Positions 35,686 to 47,094 of a stretch of DNA of 64,000 nucleotides are shown here, one piece after another. The notes below the pieces were generated by a model that saw only the letters and a list, made by a program, of their open reading frames with translations, was not told the origin of the DNA and made no database searches. A program made the translations under genes and the position numbers. Positions within the stretch are counted from its first letter, which is position 1. Each line of letters starts with the position of its first letter. The stretch is from Silene latifolia (lineage: Eukaryota > Streptophyta > Magnoliopsida > Caryophyllales > Caryophyllaceae), in the NCBI RefSeq assembly GCF_048544455.1, contig NC_133537.1:307309738-307373737 (forward strand), written 5' to 3'.

Positions 35686-36222
35686 ATGGATGGTGAGCTA
35701 CAATCACGTTCTCGTTACGCATAGCCTTTTACTTGCATTCTCCATAATCTCCCGGTTCATTATGGTGTGAATGGAAATGGTTTAAACCCTAATTTTGGGT
35801 GGTTGACGGAAATGTTTTATAACTCCGGTTTCACCGCGGTTAAAAAAGTGTACCCTGTGTCTACAAACAAGCAAGGTTTTGTAGGTTTCGCTTTTATTGT
35901 TTTTGACGAAGCCAACTGCCATAATAGTTTTCGTCAGGCAAGAAAATTAGGGGCTAGATTTGCGGGGGAAGATGTGGGGAAAGAGGACTTCTATTCGGAT
36001 GATAAACAACAAGACCCTTATCTATGGGTTGCGACCCATCTTGATCATCATCTGCTGAAACATTGCAGGAAGCATCACATTCTTGCCACCGTGCCTATGT
36101 CATGGGAGAGAGAGGTCATTCCACCTACGCTTCCCGGTGATAATGAAGGGCCGATCTACGACTTGCTCTATACCGAAATTCATAATGAGTATCCTAATAC
36201 TTCATCAGATTCAAATAACTAA
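35686..36222 (+). pseudogene. XS-domain-like reading frame (SGS3/FDM type), damaged start
   Basis: An ATG at 35686 is followed by an in-frame TAG at 35722-35724. The same frame is then open to a TAA at 36220-36222; the first downstream ATG is at 35812. The open part matches the XS domain layout: 'SGFTAVKKVYP', 'GFVGFAFIVF' (family pattern G-x-x-G-x-A-x-V-x-F), 'QARKLGARF' and 'PYLWVATHLDH' (family pattern LYGWVAR-x-DD). XS domains bind double-stranded RNA features in plant SGS3 and FDM proteins, which act in small-RNA silencing and RNA-directed DNA methylation. No zinc finger, coiled coil or XH domain follows, so this is at best a single-domain fragment. It lies downstream of the CACTA end and a TATA-like box, so transposon capture is possible. 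Confidence 0.5.
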
Positions 36223-36312
36223 GTCTTTAATTATTATCTGGCATTGTAAGTTGTATTTGGATTATGGTGGTGGTTTGAATTAAAGTTTAATTATTTATGT
36301 TTTTTGTTACGT

Positions 36313-36356
36313 TTTTTTGTTACCCCATCCTCTGGAATTCAGAGACAATATCACCA
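36313..36356. repeat. Perfect 44-bp direct repeat, copy 1
   Basis: It starts TTTTTTGTTACCCCATCCTC and is identical over 44 bp to 36501-36544. Copy 2 encodes (minus strand) the end of the second XS frame. Confidence 0.9.
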
Positions 36357-36500
36357 CAAAAATGTCAAACTTTTATTATAATGACTTAGGTTTTTAGGAG
36401 TACATTAAAATATCAAGCTAAAGAAAAAAATCGCGTAAAACAAGCGTTGACAAACGTGAAAAAGCAAATGTGTAGTGTGGAGTTGAATGGAGGGAGTATG
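36357..36500. other. Insert between 44-bp repeats, possible half MITE
   Basis: This 144-bp block ends in TGGAGGGAGTA (36488-36498), the terminal motif of Stowaway MITEs, but has no matching left end. It could be a truncated MITE or filler DNA from break repair that copied the neighbouring 44 bp. Confidence 0.35.
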
Positions 36501-36507
36501 TTTTTTG

Positions 36508-36933
36508 TTACCCCATCCTCTGGAATTCAGAGACAATATCACCATATATGTCTCTTTCACCTTCAGCCCAATCCAGACAATCGTTTTCCCATTGCAACGG
36601 CATTGTCCCCTTCTCGACAATGCGACGAAGTAGTAGGAGATGGTCAGATTCATTCGCAACTCATAAATATGGGCCTACCCGCTGTTCATCCTGATCAAAC
36701 CAGAGTCTCGAAGAGTCATTGTTATAGAATGCCCGCTCAAGTTTGCGAGCCTGACAAAAGCATTCCCGCTCCTCACCCCCGCCAAACTCGATGAGGGCAC
36801 ACCGCCCGAAGCCATGATGCGCATCATTGTCCGGGTAGATAGTTTGAACCAAATTCAATCCGGCTAACCGAATCAAACCTATTAACCAGTCAAGGCTATA
36901 CGAGAGTATAGCCTTTCCATGCCCGTCCTCTGT
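36508..36933 (-). pseudogene. Second XS-domain-like fragment (truncated by gypsy LTR)
   Basis: On the minus strand the frame runs from the LTR boundary at 36933 to a stop at 36508-36510. It carries the same order as the plus-strand frame: 'LAGLNLVQTIYP', 'GFGRCALIEF', 'QARKLERAF', 'VGPYL' then 'VANESDH'. A TGA at about 36667-36669 replaces the Trp found in the other copy (LWVA), so it is broken. Its N-terminal part is removed by the gypsy LTR that starts at 36934. The two copies are diverged and face each other, so they are paralogous fragments and not a recent duplication. Confidence 0.5.
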
Positions 36934-39659
36934 TGATAGGCTATCGCACACCTTTGCAAAGATAATATTTATACCCTAGGTAACAAATTAATGTAGTACT
37001 TAGGGATCGAACCCAAAGGAGACGGGAGTTTATAAATTAGTTGTTATGGATTGAATTTTAACTTGGTGGATTAACGTTTTCTTTGGTTGACTGGTTTGAT
37101 GTAAAGTAAAAACAACAATAAAAACAAAATGTCTAGGGAGGTCGGGTCACGCATACTAATTATGTAAATGCTCATGTCAATTTAGGAAGTTGATTTTACG
37201 ATAAATGTTTAGGCTTAAAGACACCCATCTTACGATATTAGTGTCAACCATAGACCGGGTCCTAGAGAAACTCTCGTCCATGACTAGGTCGTCCTACTAA
37301 ACATGCTTAGTCTAATCCAATTCCGTGCCTCTCGACTTATAGAATGAATTTACAAACTTAATCTACGATTACGGCCAATAACCAAAGATTAAACGTTGTG
37401 GCGCAAACATGTGATAGAAAAAATTATACAATATAAACTTATCCTCATTTTGACATTTACATATTACTTAATCATACATGACTTCCTTTATTCCCTAGAC
37501 AAGTAAACTACTCTAACATGTGGAAAGTGTAGACTAAATTAATGCTAAATGAAATGGTAAATAACATAATGAAAATAAAATAAGAATTACCTTGAATGGA
37601 AATGGAAATGGAAATAGAAGAACAATGAAACTAGAACAAACTTGAAATGTAACTTGAAATTAAACTTGAAATGGAATTGTAATGTAATTGTTAGGATTCA
37701 TTAATTCAATTTCTATACATTTCATACAAATGTGATTATTTAGTCATAAAATAATAACTAGATCTTATGCATGCAAACTAAAAACAAGATTAGAGAAGAA
37801 ATCGTCAATCTTACTTTGGGATTTCGGAACAAAAGGGCACCAACAAATTCACCTATTTGTTAGTTCTTGAGCTTCCTTATAATGGATGAACAAAGGTTCA
37901 AATTAGAACCTCTCCCAAAAGCTTATACCCAAGGTGTTACTCTTAATAATTAATAATATTATGAACTAGTAATATTATTAATCTAGCTTAAAAATGACCC
38001 AAAATATTATTTTTGTCTCTCTTGTTTCGGTAAGGAGAGGGAGGAATTATAGAGTATTTTCTCTCTTAAACTTCTCTAAGTTTTTGTAGTGAATGAAAAT
38101 CAAAAATTACACTAGTGAAAAGTGTTGTAGTGTAGTGTAATTATAGAGCAAAACCCCTTGGTTTTCTCCTTTCTCTAAACCCGGGTGGGGTGGGTTTTTA
38201 GGGCCAATGCATGGCCTTTCCTTCTACCCATAAATTATAGGTATGTAAGACTAGGTTTTTAGTGTGATGATTGCTATTTTAAATAAAATATAAAGCACAC
38301 TTCAAACCCTAAAACCACCCTATTTTTCGGTACATATCATGTAAAATGGAAAGTCCATTTTACACATTATTTTGTCAATTTGTCAAATGTCACATGTTAC
38401 TTGTCATGTGAAATTGTAATATATTTTTAACATATTAAAAATCAACATACTCATAAAATATGTCATATACAAAATCGACTAGTAATTCGTAATTACTTGT
38501 ACCAAAACGGTTTATCGTATTATAGATTACAACGTCTTGTATTTATAATAAATTATTCATTCAATTTCAATTGTTTCGTAAACAATAATTTTATCTAAGT
38601 AATAAAACAATTTGATTACTCAGTCTGTATCTTATTTAATCGAATTACAATAAGACACGTCAATTATACTCACAAAATCGTCCGTCAATTTCAAGCAACT
38701 TAATCAACCCGTATCTACATACGATTAGTTAAATAATCAATTAAGAGCGTCACCCTTTAGGTATGACCTAAGGGGATCAACTGATCACCACCGTCGCACG
38801 ACAGTAATGTCAAACTCTAGTCAGCCAATCATTACCGATATGTGTGGACCAGTTGACTGTAAAATATTACTTCCCACATGTATTCTTAAATATGAGATTT
38901 AAACATGTGATCATCATGATCGACAGTTGTGATCGCATTATTGTCGGAGGACACTTATTCCAACAGTAATTGCTAAAATGAAATGTAAACAAACTAAACT
39001 AAACTAAGCTAACCTAAACTAACTACTAAAATTTAGAGAGAATTTAGATGGAAAAATGTGTGTAAGAGTTGTAAGAGGTGTATCCAGTGGTCGAGCATAG
39101 GCTCCTATTTATAGGAAAACAATAGGAGTAACGCATGCACCAAGGAGGAGCCAACCCCGATCGGATTTGGCAACCCCGATCGGTGTCGTAGTGTCCATCA
39201 TATTTTCTCTTAATTCCGTCCTTAATTGCAAATGGTATCCTATGTTGACGATTAATGCCTTGTTTAATGGTGCGATTAAGAGCATCTTAATAATTTCCAA
39301 GCATCCTAAGCTCTTCTTAGCATCCAATATTTTCCACCATAATTTGGACTTTGAATTTGGGCTTGACTTTGCACATTGACTTTGCTTGTATTTTCATTTT
39401 GATCCAACACTTTCTTCATGCAAAATCCATGCACTTCCAACACTTAGTCCAATCTTGCTCTCATACTTAGCCTTGCTTCTAGTGTTAGCACATTTTATAG
39501 TACTTTAGCTCATTTAGCTCATTTTCCTACAAAACACACTTGAACACACAATTGCACTAGAAACACAATATTAGCTTAAAAACACTTTGATAAGTGCTAA
39601 ATGATATGTAAAATCAAACTAATATAAGGGATTAAAATGTATAGAAAATGCACTTATCA
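36934..39659 (-). repeat. Ty3/gypsy LTR (second family) containing a solo copia LTR
   Basis: In minus orientation the LTR starts TGATAAGTGC at 39659 and ends with GATAGCCTATCA at 36934, giving TGATA/TATCA inverted ends. The tract GGCTTGGGGGAGTT directly upstream (39660-39673 on plus as CTCCCCCAAGCC) is the typical plant gypsy polypurine tract. A TATA box, CTATAAATAGG on the minus strand, lies at about 39104-39115. Without the 1282-bp solo copia LTR insertion the LTR is about 1.44 kb. The usual U5-type 'GGGTTCGATCCC' is at about 36996-37010 (minus). Confidence 0.7.
37689..38965 (-). repeat. Solo copia LTR with GTAAT target-site duplication
   Basis: This 1277-bp LTR has the same family layout as 4770-6048 and 12230-13499, including the conserved block (38755-38843). 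It is flanked by GTAAT at 37684-37688 and 38966-38970 and has no internal region. Solo LTRs arise by recombination between the two LTRs of a full element. Confidence 0.88.
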
Positions 39660-39988
39660 AACTCCCCCAAGCCAAGTCTTTGCTTGTCCTCAAGCAAGAT
39701 CATCCCGACATTGCAAATCCCAAGTAGCTAACAAGAAATTGATTCAAATCCCGAAACAATATGGGCATAAGGATAAGCAAAATCATGGATGAGATTTACA
39801 TGGCGGCGTAGCATGGATGACTTCAAGTAAACTTTTTGGCTCTTGCATGATCTTTTGACTTTTTGGCTCTTGCATGATCTTTTGACTTTCGGACTCTCAC
39901 GATCCACTCATAACTCAATTTTGTATAAAGGACATTTTTGTGAATAATCACTCAAGCTATCCTCGACTCATGAGAATGTGCCCGCAAT
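39660..39988 (-). other. 3' internal remnant of the second gypsy element (left part)
   Basis: On the minus strand it contains TTGCTTGAGGACAAGCAAAG followed by the polypurine tract, the standard 3' end of many plant gypsy elements. A 34-bp near-repeat about GACTTTTTGGCTCTTGCATG occurs at 39828-39890. It is interrupted by the copia element at 39994. Confidence 0.65.
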
Positions 39989-39993
39989 CTAAT
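39989..39993. repeat. Target-site duplication CTAAT (left)
   Basis: CTAAT is repeated at 48952-48956 after the right LTR. Confidence 0.92.
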
Positions 39994-40983
39994 TGTTGGG
40001 GTTAGTGTCCTTAACAGTTAGTGCAAGGACTTATAAACCTCTAAAAGGATCAAAGGGCATACTTTTGGTATTATTATCAGTTGATCCACGTTTATCAATA
40101 ACGGTTGGCTTGCTAGATAAATTTGACGTTATTGTCATACAGATGGCGGTGATCAACTGGTCCCTAAAAGTCACACCTATAGGATACGTTTGAGAGACGT
40201 GACAGTATGAAAATACAGTCATGTAGATGCCAATTTTGACTAACCAGTTAGTCCGAGTTATTTGACTAGTAATTAGTCAAATATGTGATGTTGAGATATT
40301 ATATTTAATACGGATTAAATATCATGGGCTAAGGCGAATTAACCAGTTAATTCGTAAAATTAAATATAAACGATTTATATTTAATTAAATGTATATTGAA
40401 TATAACTATACAATACTGTTTTTGTCGGACACGAATTAATAATTCAGCTAACCCGTATAATTAGCTGATGCTTTAATTTCCGATAACCGATAACAGTTTA
40501 TAATCAAACCGCGTCATATACATTTAATGAACCGGACCACGAGCTAAAACCAAGAGGAAGTGGAAGCCCACTTCCCTTGTGTGGGTCTCGGTTTTGCCGA
40601 GTGAGAGGGATCAAAAGGGAGAGCTTCTCCTCCCTTCTGAACTAATCATCATTTGAAACAAGAATTAGGGTTTTGAAGAGTATTCTTCTCTGAAAAACCT
40701 GAGATCTCTCATCTCGACAAAACTCACATCAGTTCTCCCTATATTGCAAGGCAATCGGAGAACACTGTTCTAGCACAAGGGCATATCTCGGACAAAGTCT
40801 TGGGTGTAACGATTAGGAGGAAATCGCTTTGATTTTTTCTTTACGCCACAATTTAAAGGACCCGAGGTTATTTCTTGTTCCTTATCGTTTCTATTGTTTT
40901 TATGTTTTATGACAATATTCGCATGTCTAAATTTACGTTATAGTCCTGCAATTTAAGGGGTAGTATACGGATATTAACCCTCA
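39994..40983 (+). repeat. Copia 5' LTR
   Basis: 990 bp, TGTTGGGG start, CCCTCA end. It contains the cross-family conserved block (40085-40190, reverse orientation relative to the other LTRs in the window because this element is on the plus strand). Confidence 0.93.
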
Positions 40984-40985
40984 AG

Positions 40986-40997
40986 TGGTATCAGAGC
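40986..40997 (+). promoter_or_regulatory. Primer-binding site for initiator tRNA-Met
   Basis: TGGTATCAGAGC, two bases downstream of the LTR end, is the standard plant copia primer site. Confidence 0.93.
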
Positions 40998-43055
40998 GAG
41001 GCCACGTGAATTTTTCCATGTGTTTTTCATAAAACTATCTTGAAACGATTTTTGTTTTGTCTAAAAATCCGTGCGGCAGCGAGTTATTCTCTCGGCAGAA
41101 ATTTTTTTTCTGTTATTGTTGCGGTTTTGTTGCATTGGGAACCGTGTCTTGTTTACACGATTGCTCTTGTTGTTGTTTTGTCTCGAAAACCAAACCGTGC
41201 CATGTTTTACACGGCTGTTTTGTTTCAAATTTCATGTTGTTTTTACATGTTGTTATTTTATACGGAGATTATAGCAACATGTCAAGTTTTTTGTCAATTG
41301 TTAAAATTGTTTTGATGCGTTTTTGATCAAAATTACAATTGATTTTGTCTCGAAAATCTGTTTTCACGAGGGTTTGGTGTTTTTCAGAAACTTTTGTATT
41401 CGATCGACCTTGTTTTTAATCGATCGAGTAGTTTTCTGTCTTGTTTTTGCTCGATCGAGTCCCTGTTGTACTCGATCGACCTTGTTTCAAAAACCTTTTG
41501 CTCGATCGAGTCCCTGTTGTACTCGATCGACCCCTTTTCTAAACCCTACTGCTCGATCGAGTTGTCCTCGTACTCGATCGAGTAGTTTTGCTGATGGAAG
41601 TCCTCGATCGACCACCCATGTTGTCGATCGAGTACCCCCTGGTTAGCATACCTCTCGATCGACTTGCAGTTCAGTCGATCGAGCCCTCCTGTCCCTCGAT
41701 CGAGCACTTATGTCCCTGGATCGAGGGATTTCTTTTGACTTTGAAAATTTGTTTCTTTTGATTTAAATTTTCTTTTGGCTTCAATATGTACTTTATACGG
41801 ATATAGTATACTCGCTATGATTGTGAAACGGTTCACACACGTACCATTAAAGTTATTTTAAAGTGTGTTTAAAGTAACGGATTATAATAGATTAAAATTG
41901 AATGATAGAAGCGGTTTTATCACACGAATTTTAATCATTAAAAGGTGGTTTGGATAAATTTAACATAATTACGGAATTATGTCACGAATGAATTTGTTTT
42001 TAGTTGATGCATTTTTATTTATCGTTAATTTATGAATGCCGTGAATGCCTTTTTATTACGTATTTAATTTTGCAATCAGTTGTAACTTAGTGTGGCCTTA
42101 GTAGAACGTGTTACCGTAATGATGGAACACGGTCTTGGTTGTATTTTGAGATCTCGTATCTCCGTTTTGGATTTTTCACTTGTAATTACAGTTTTTATTA
42201 GAATGTAATTAGGTTTATATTTTGTAATTTTAATTGTAATTTTTGAGAAGACCAAAGACGGAGACCAGATGCTCACTCCCGCTACATGGATCAAGATGGA
42301 ACAACAAGACAAGTTTCTTGGGTCCAACGGTGGATTCCAAAGTTGTATTTTGTTCTTTTTATTAGGATAGGCCACACTAGGAATTTATTTACGTATTGCA
42401 TTCTTTTATTTATTTTTCGCAACGATAATTTGCATCATATTCCGCCTAAAAACCAAACCACCTGATAATTGCATGAAAACTGACACATATAGAGGTCACG
42501 AGTTAGTTTTCCTTGACATTCGTATGTCACACGTTTTTAAGCCATCATCCGAATAAATTCATTCACGACAAACGCTAGTTATTCGTTCACTTAAAATGAA
42601 TTATAATTTTGTTGATGGGATCTTCCTCGTATAAACCAAAAATTGAGAACGGTCTTTATAGGTCAAACTCCAATGAGTCCCTTCTTCGTCGGTAGGCATA
42701 CTATGACCCCTTCTACGTCGGGTAAGTTGGAACCGATTGACCTATTTTATCTCAACACTATGGTCACTCGTACGATCCTGTGATCATGGTGGACTATAGA
42801 TAGGATTTACAGAAATCTATCGACCAAGAGTTCTTCCGGAAGAATTAGCTAAACAAAGTTGGCTTATCAGTTTACGTAAATTGAGTCTTGGGATCACTTG
42901 TATCATTCTTGAGGGAGATCAATTATGCAAGTGGGAGAGTCTACATGTTTAAAATGAATTTTAAAATAGACTTAAATCACCTCGATGAGTTGCTTATTTC
43001 GTTTTGTTTTTCTTCTTTTTCAGTGTAGATCACGTATTAAATCGCTAAACAACAA
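40998..43055 (+). other. Copia 5' leader
   Basis: This 2-kb leader lies between primer site and gag. From about 42000 on it aligns with the leader of the copia element on the minus strand (22000-22900). The first 1 kb is unrelated to it and contains the palindrome array at 41399-41727. An open frame crossing the array (41323-41646) encodes repeated 'RSS/RST' residues and is taken to be a by-product of the repeats. Confidence 0.75.
41399..41727 (+). repeat. Array of CTCGATCGAG-type palindromes in the copia leader
   Basis: At least 13 exact copies of TCGATCGA plus a variant (GGATCGAGG near 41720) lie within about 330 bp, at irregular spacing of roughly 15-30 bp. Many extend to CTCGATCGAG or CTCGATCGACC, and some are in a repeated context such as CTCGATCGAGTCCCTGTTGT. 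By chance this 8-mer would be expected once in tens of kilobases. It is absent from the corresponding part of the related element at 21900-23909. Confidence 0.92.
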
Positions 43056-46000
43056 ATGGTGGTTCAAGTGATAACCCAATGCCAAGTGCCACATTGGACC
43101 GTGAGTCCTGGCTTAGGATCTTCATGAGTCGGATGAATCGGTCTACTCGATCGAAGAATGACGGATCCAACTTCGCGGATCGGGAGGCAAAGATTACGGA
43201 ATCTTTGTCGCCGCCGACGGGAAGCTCAGATATCCGCTTGAGCCCATGCCGTTAAACCCAGGCCCCACGGCCGGAATAAACGAGATCGACAAGTATAACG
43301 ATTTCGCTTTAGAAGCGGGTGCGGTAAAGAACGTACTTATTTTTGCAATGGAACCCAATTTGCAGAAACGCTTCATAGCCCATGGTGCAAACAAGATTTT
43401 CACCACGCTCACTAAGGAATTCTCGAAAGCACCGAGAATCGTGACCTATGAGCATACCACTCGCTTCTTTGATGCGAGACTCGAAAGGGCCAACGGTTAG
43501 CCCACACATTCTCAAAGCATGATTGAGAATGTCGAGAAACCGGAGACCTTTAATCGTAACATCAGCGAGAATATTGTTATCGACCGTATTCTTCACTCAC
43601 TCCACGATGGTTATTCGCAATTCAGAGCGAATTACTATATGAATGATTTGAAGAAAACTCCCCATGAATTGCACTCCCTCCTCGTATGGACCGAGAAGGA
43701 CATGAAGTTCAGTGGGAGTTCGAAACAGGATGTTCTCGTTGTGTCAAACAAAGGGAAAGGTAAGGGCAAAGCTCCGGCAAACCTAACAGTAGGTAAGGCG
43801 AAGTTCAAGAAGTCGGGTTCAGGTAAGAGTGGTCCTGGTGAGGCGAGTAACTCATCAGGCATGACAAAGAGCAAGAGTGAAAACATGGAATGCCATCATT
43901 GCCACAAGACTGGGCATTGGAGACGCACATGTCCTGTTTATCATGAGGACTTAAAGGCAGGTCGTGTTAAACCTGTTGGTATGTCTTCTCTCTCTTCTAC
44001 TTTTATTCATATGATTGAGATTAACCACGCAAGTTACGGAACTTGGGTACTTGATACTGGTTGTGGTTCTCATCTGTGTAATCATGTGCAGGGGCTCCGA
44101 AACATCGAACCCCTCGTAAAGGGTGAGGTGGACCTGCGTGTTGGGAATGGAGCAAGAGTAGCTGCCATCTCCAAGGGGACATATGTGATCCAGCTTCCTA
44201 GCGGATTCGAGTTGTCATTATATGACTGTTATTATGTTCCTAGTCTTTTGAAAAACATTATTTCAGTTTCTGCACTTGATAAACTTGGTTTTTCATTTGT
44301 AATAGAAAATAATTCTTGCATTTTCTCATTACACGATATGATTTACGGCAAGGCAGTCTCCATGAACGGAATTTATGTTTTAGATCGACCACGGAAATAT
44401 TACACGTAATGAATAAAAAGTTAAAGGTTGGTGACAAAGATCAAACGTATCTATGGCACTGCCGTATGGGACACATTAATGAGAAACGCGTAAAACAGCT
44501 CATCAAACATGGAGCTATCTCGGCCTTTGATTTTCAATCATTTGGCACGTGTGAATCATGTCTCATCGGCAAGATGACTCGTATTTCCTTCAAAGGTGTT
44601 GGAATGCGCGCTGCCGACCTATTAGGACTCATACACACGGATGTATGTGGTCCTATGTCAATCACCGCACGAGAAGGCTATAGGTATTTCATCACTTTCA
44701 CGGACGATTTGAGTAGATATGGCTATGTCTACTTAATGAAGCACAAAAGTGAATCCTTTGAGAAATTCAAGGAATACCAGAATAGGATACAGAACCTATT
44801 GGGTAGAAAGATAAAAACACTGCGTTCGGATCGTGGTGGCGAGTATCTTTCTCACGAGTTTGATCAACACCTAAAGGACTGTGGGATTGCCCTACAGTTA
44901 ACTCCACCTGGAACACCTCAATTGAATGGTGTGTCCGAACGGAGAAATCGAACACTACTTGATATGGTTCGATCCATGATGAGTCACACGGTTTTACCTG
45001 ATTCATTATGGGGTTATGCTCTATTGTCAGCCGCTCTAATACTTAACCGAAGTCCGTCTAAAGCTGTTGACAAGACTCCATATGAACTATGGAAGGGAAC
45101 GGTCCCTAACTTGTCCTTTATACGGGTTTGGGGCTGCGAGGCTTATGTCAAGTGGAGACCTGAAGATAAGCTCGGCCCGCGATCGGTCAAGACATACTTT
45201 ATAGGTTATCCTAAAGGATCACGTGGTCATTACTTCTATTCGCCAACCGAACAACGTGTTTTTGTTGCGGCTAGTGCGACATTCTTAGAGAAGGAATTTC
45301 TCGAGAATGCAAAGAGTGATAGAACCTTCGACCTGTCGGAGATTCCAGAACCAAACACCGAGCAACCATTGGAGGAACCTATTCCTTCAATCCCGGCTGC
45401 GGTAAATATTCCTGAGGAACCTAGGAGGTCGGGAAGAGTCTCTATTCCTCCGGACAGATACATTGGTATGGTCGAGGAACATGACATAGATGACGTTCTA
45501 CTCTTAACGAGTAGTGAACCCGCAACCTATAAAGGTGTCGTGACCAGTTCTGACTCGAATCTATGGCTTGAGGCCATGAAATCCGAGATGGACTCTTTGT
45601 ATGAGAACAACGTGTGGGATCTTGTTGACTTACCTGCTAAGGTTCGTCCCCTTCAATGCAAATGGCTTTACAAGATAAAGCATTCCGTGGAAGGTCAACA
45701 AGATATCTACAAAGCACGACTAGTTGCTAAAGGTTTCACCCAAGTGCCAGGTTTGCACTACGATGAGATTTTTGCACCCGTAGTCATGCTGCGTTCCATT
45801 CGGATTATCTTAGCGATTGCCGCTTTTCATGATTATGAAATTTGGCAAATGGACGTGAAAACCGCCTTCTTAAACGGCTTTTTGGAGGAAGAGTTGTACA
45901 TGGTACAACCCGAAGGTTTCATCGATCCAGTACATCCTAAGAAAGTATGCAAACTTAAGCGTTCCATTTATGGACTTAAGCAAGCATCAAGGAGTTGGAA

Positions 46001-47094
46001 TCATCGCTTCGACCAAGTGATAAAAGAAAATGGATTTACTCGATCGGTCGAGGAACCATGTCTATATATCAAGTCGAGTGGGAGCAAGATTGTCTTCCTA
46101 ATATTGTATGTTGACGACATACTCCCGATTGGGAATGACATACCTCTCTTAACTTCGGTGAAAGTATGGTTGAAAAACCATTTCCGGATGAAAGATCTGG
46201 GAGAGGCACAAAGAATTCTAGGCATCCGTATCTATCGAGATAGATCACGTCGGATGCTATCTCTCGATCAGAGTCTTACATAGACAAAGTCCTAGAGAGA
46301 TTCAGCATGACTAACTCCAAGAAGGGGTTCCTTCCTATGGCTCCAGGGGTGCATTTGAGCAAGTCTCAGGCACCAGAGACACCGGAAGAGAAAGAGCGCA
46401 TGACACGGATTCCTTATGCTTTGGCTATAGGATCAATCATGTATGCCATGATATGCACACGTCCAGACGTGGCATATGCATTGAGTATGACAAGTCGATT
46501 CCAACAAAGAACCAGGTGAACCACATTGGTTGGTGTCAAGAACATTCTTAAGTACCTCCGGAGGACTAAAGATTGGGCATTGACTTATGGAGGCGATCAA
46601 AAGCTATGCGCAACCGGTTCTGCAGAGATGCTAGCTTCCAAACGGATCGAGATGACTCGAAATCTCGATCTGGGTTCGTTTTTACTCTTAATGGCGCTGC
46701 AGATCGGTGGAAGAGTTCGAAACAAACTGTTAAAGCAGATTCTACGACTGAGTCCGAGTACTATGCCGCGTCTGAAGCTACAAAGGAAGCGATATGGATG
46801 CGTCAATTCTTACATGGGCTCTCTGTAGTGCCTAGTTCGAATGACCCGATCACCATCTATTGCGACAATAGTGGTGCCATCTTCCAAGCTAAGGAGCCAA
46901 AGTCTAGCAACAAGTCTAGACATGTACAACGGAAAGCTCATCTAATCCGGGATTACGTGGAGCAAAAAGAAGTAGTGATAGAAAAGATTGCTACCGATGA
47001 TAACATAGCAGATCCTCTCACTAAAGCATTACGACAAGATAAGCATGAAGGGCATGTTAATTCCATGGGAATTAAACGTGTTCCTAAGTTGTAG
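43056..47094 (+). pseudogene. Copia gag-pol polyprotein (multiple frameshifts)
   Basis: The order is gag from ATG 43056, CCHC knuckle 'CHHCHKTGHWRRTC' (about 43890), protease 'WVLDTGCGSH' (44044), pre-integrase 'LWHCRMGHINEKRVK' (44452), integrase D-D-E ('HTDVCGP', 'RSDRGGEY', 'NGVSERRN'), RT 'YVDDILPIGND' (46110) and RNase H '[11 protein letters not shown]' (46740), with the stop at 47092-47094. Breaks occur right after the start (frame change), near 43190 (frame change), at 43498-43500 (stop), near 44390 (frameshift), near 46260-46285 (frameshift and stop), near 46505 (frameshift) and near 46620-46720 (two compensating shifts). Most breaks are 1-2 base indels. The RT motif has Pro where the relative has Leu (DDILP). 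A working copy would need trans supply. Confidence 0.92.

Noticed and set aside
36460-36480. Right-hand CACTA terminus (GTGTAGTG)
   Set aside because: The preceding bases do not match the reverse complement of the left end, and no subterminal AACGGTT repeats are nearby.
39994-40100. Tat-type tandem array for the copia elements as well
   Set aside because: Each copia element has exactly two LTRs with its own 5-bp target duplication, so they are independent insertions.
41323-41646. Open frame across the palindrome array as a leader protein
   Set aside because: Its Arg-Ser-rich repeats are a direct translation of the palindromes; it has no counterpart in the related element and no family similarity.
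41399-41727. CRISPR-like repeat array
   Set aside because: Spacing is irregular, the repeated unit is only an 8-10 bp palindrome, and the host is clearly a plant retrotransposon leader.
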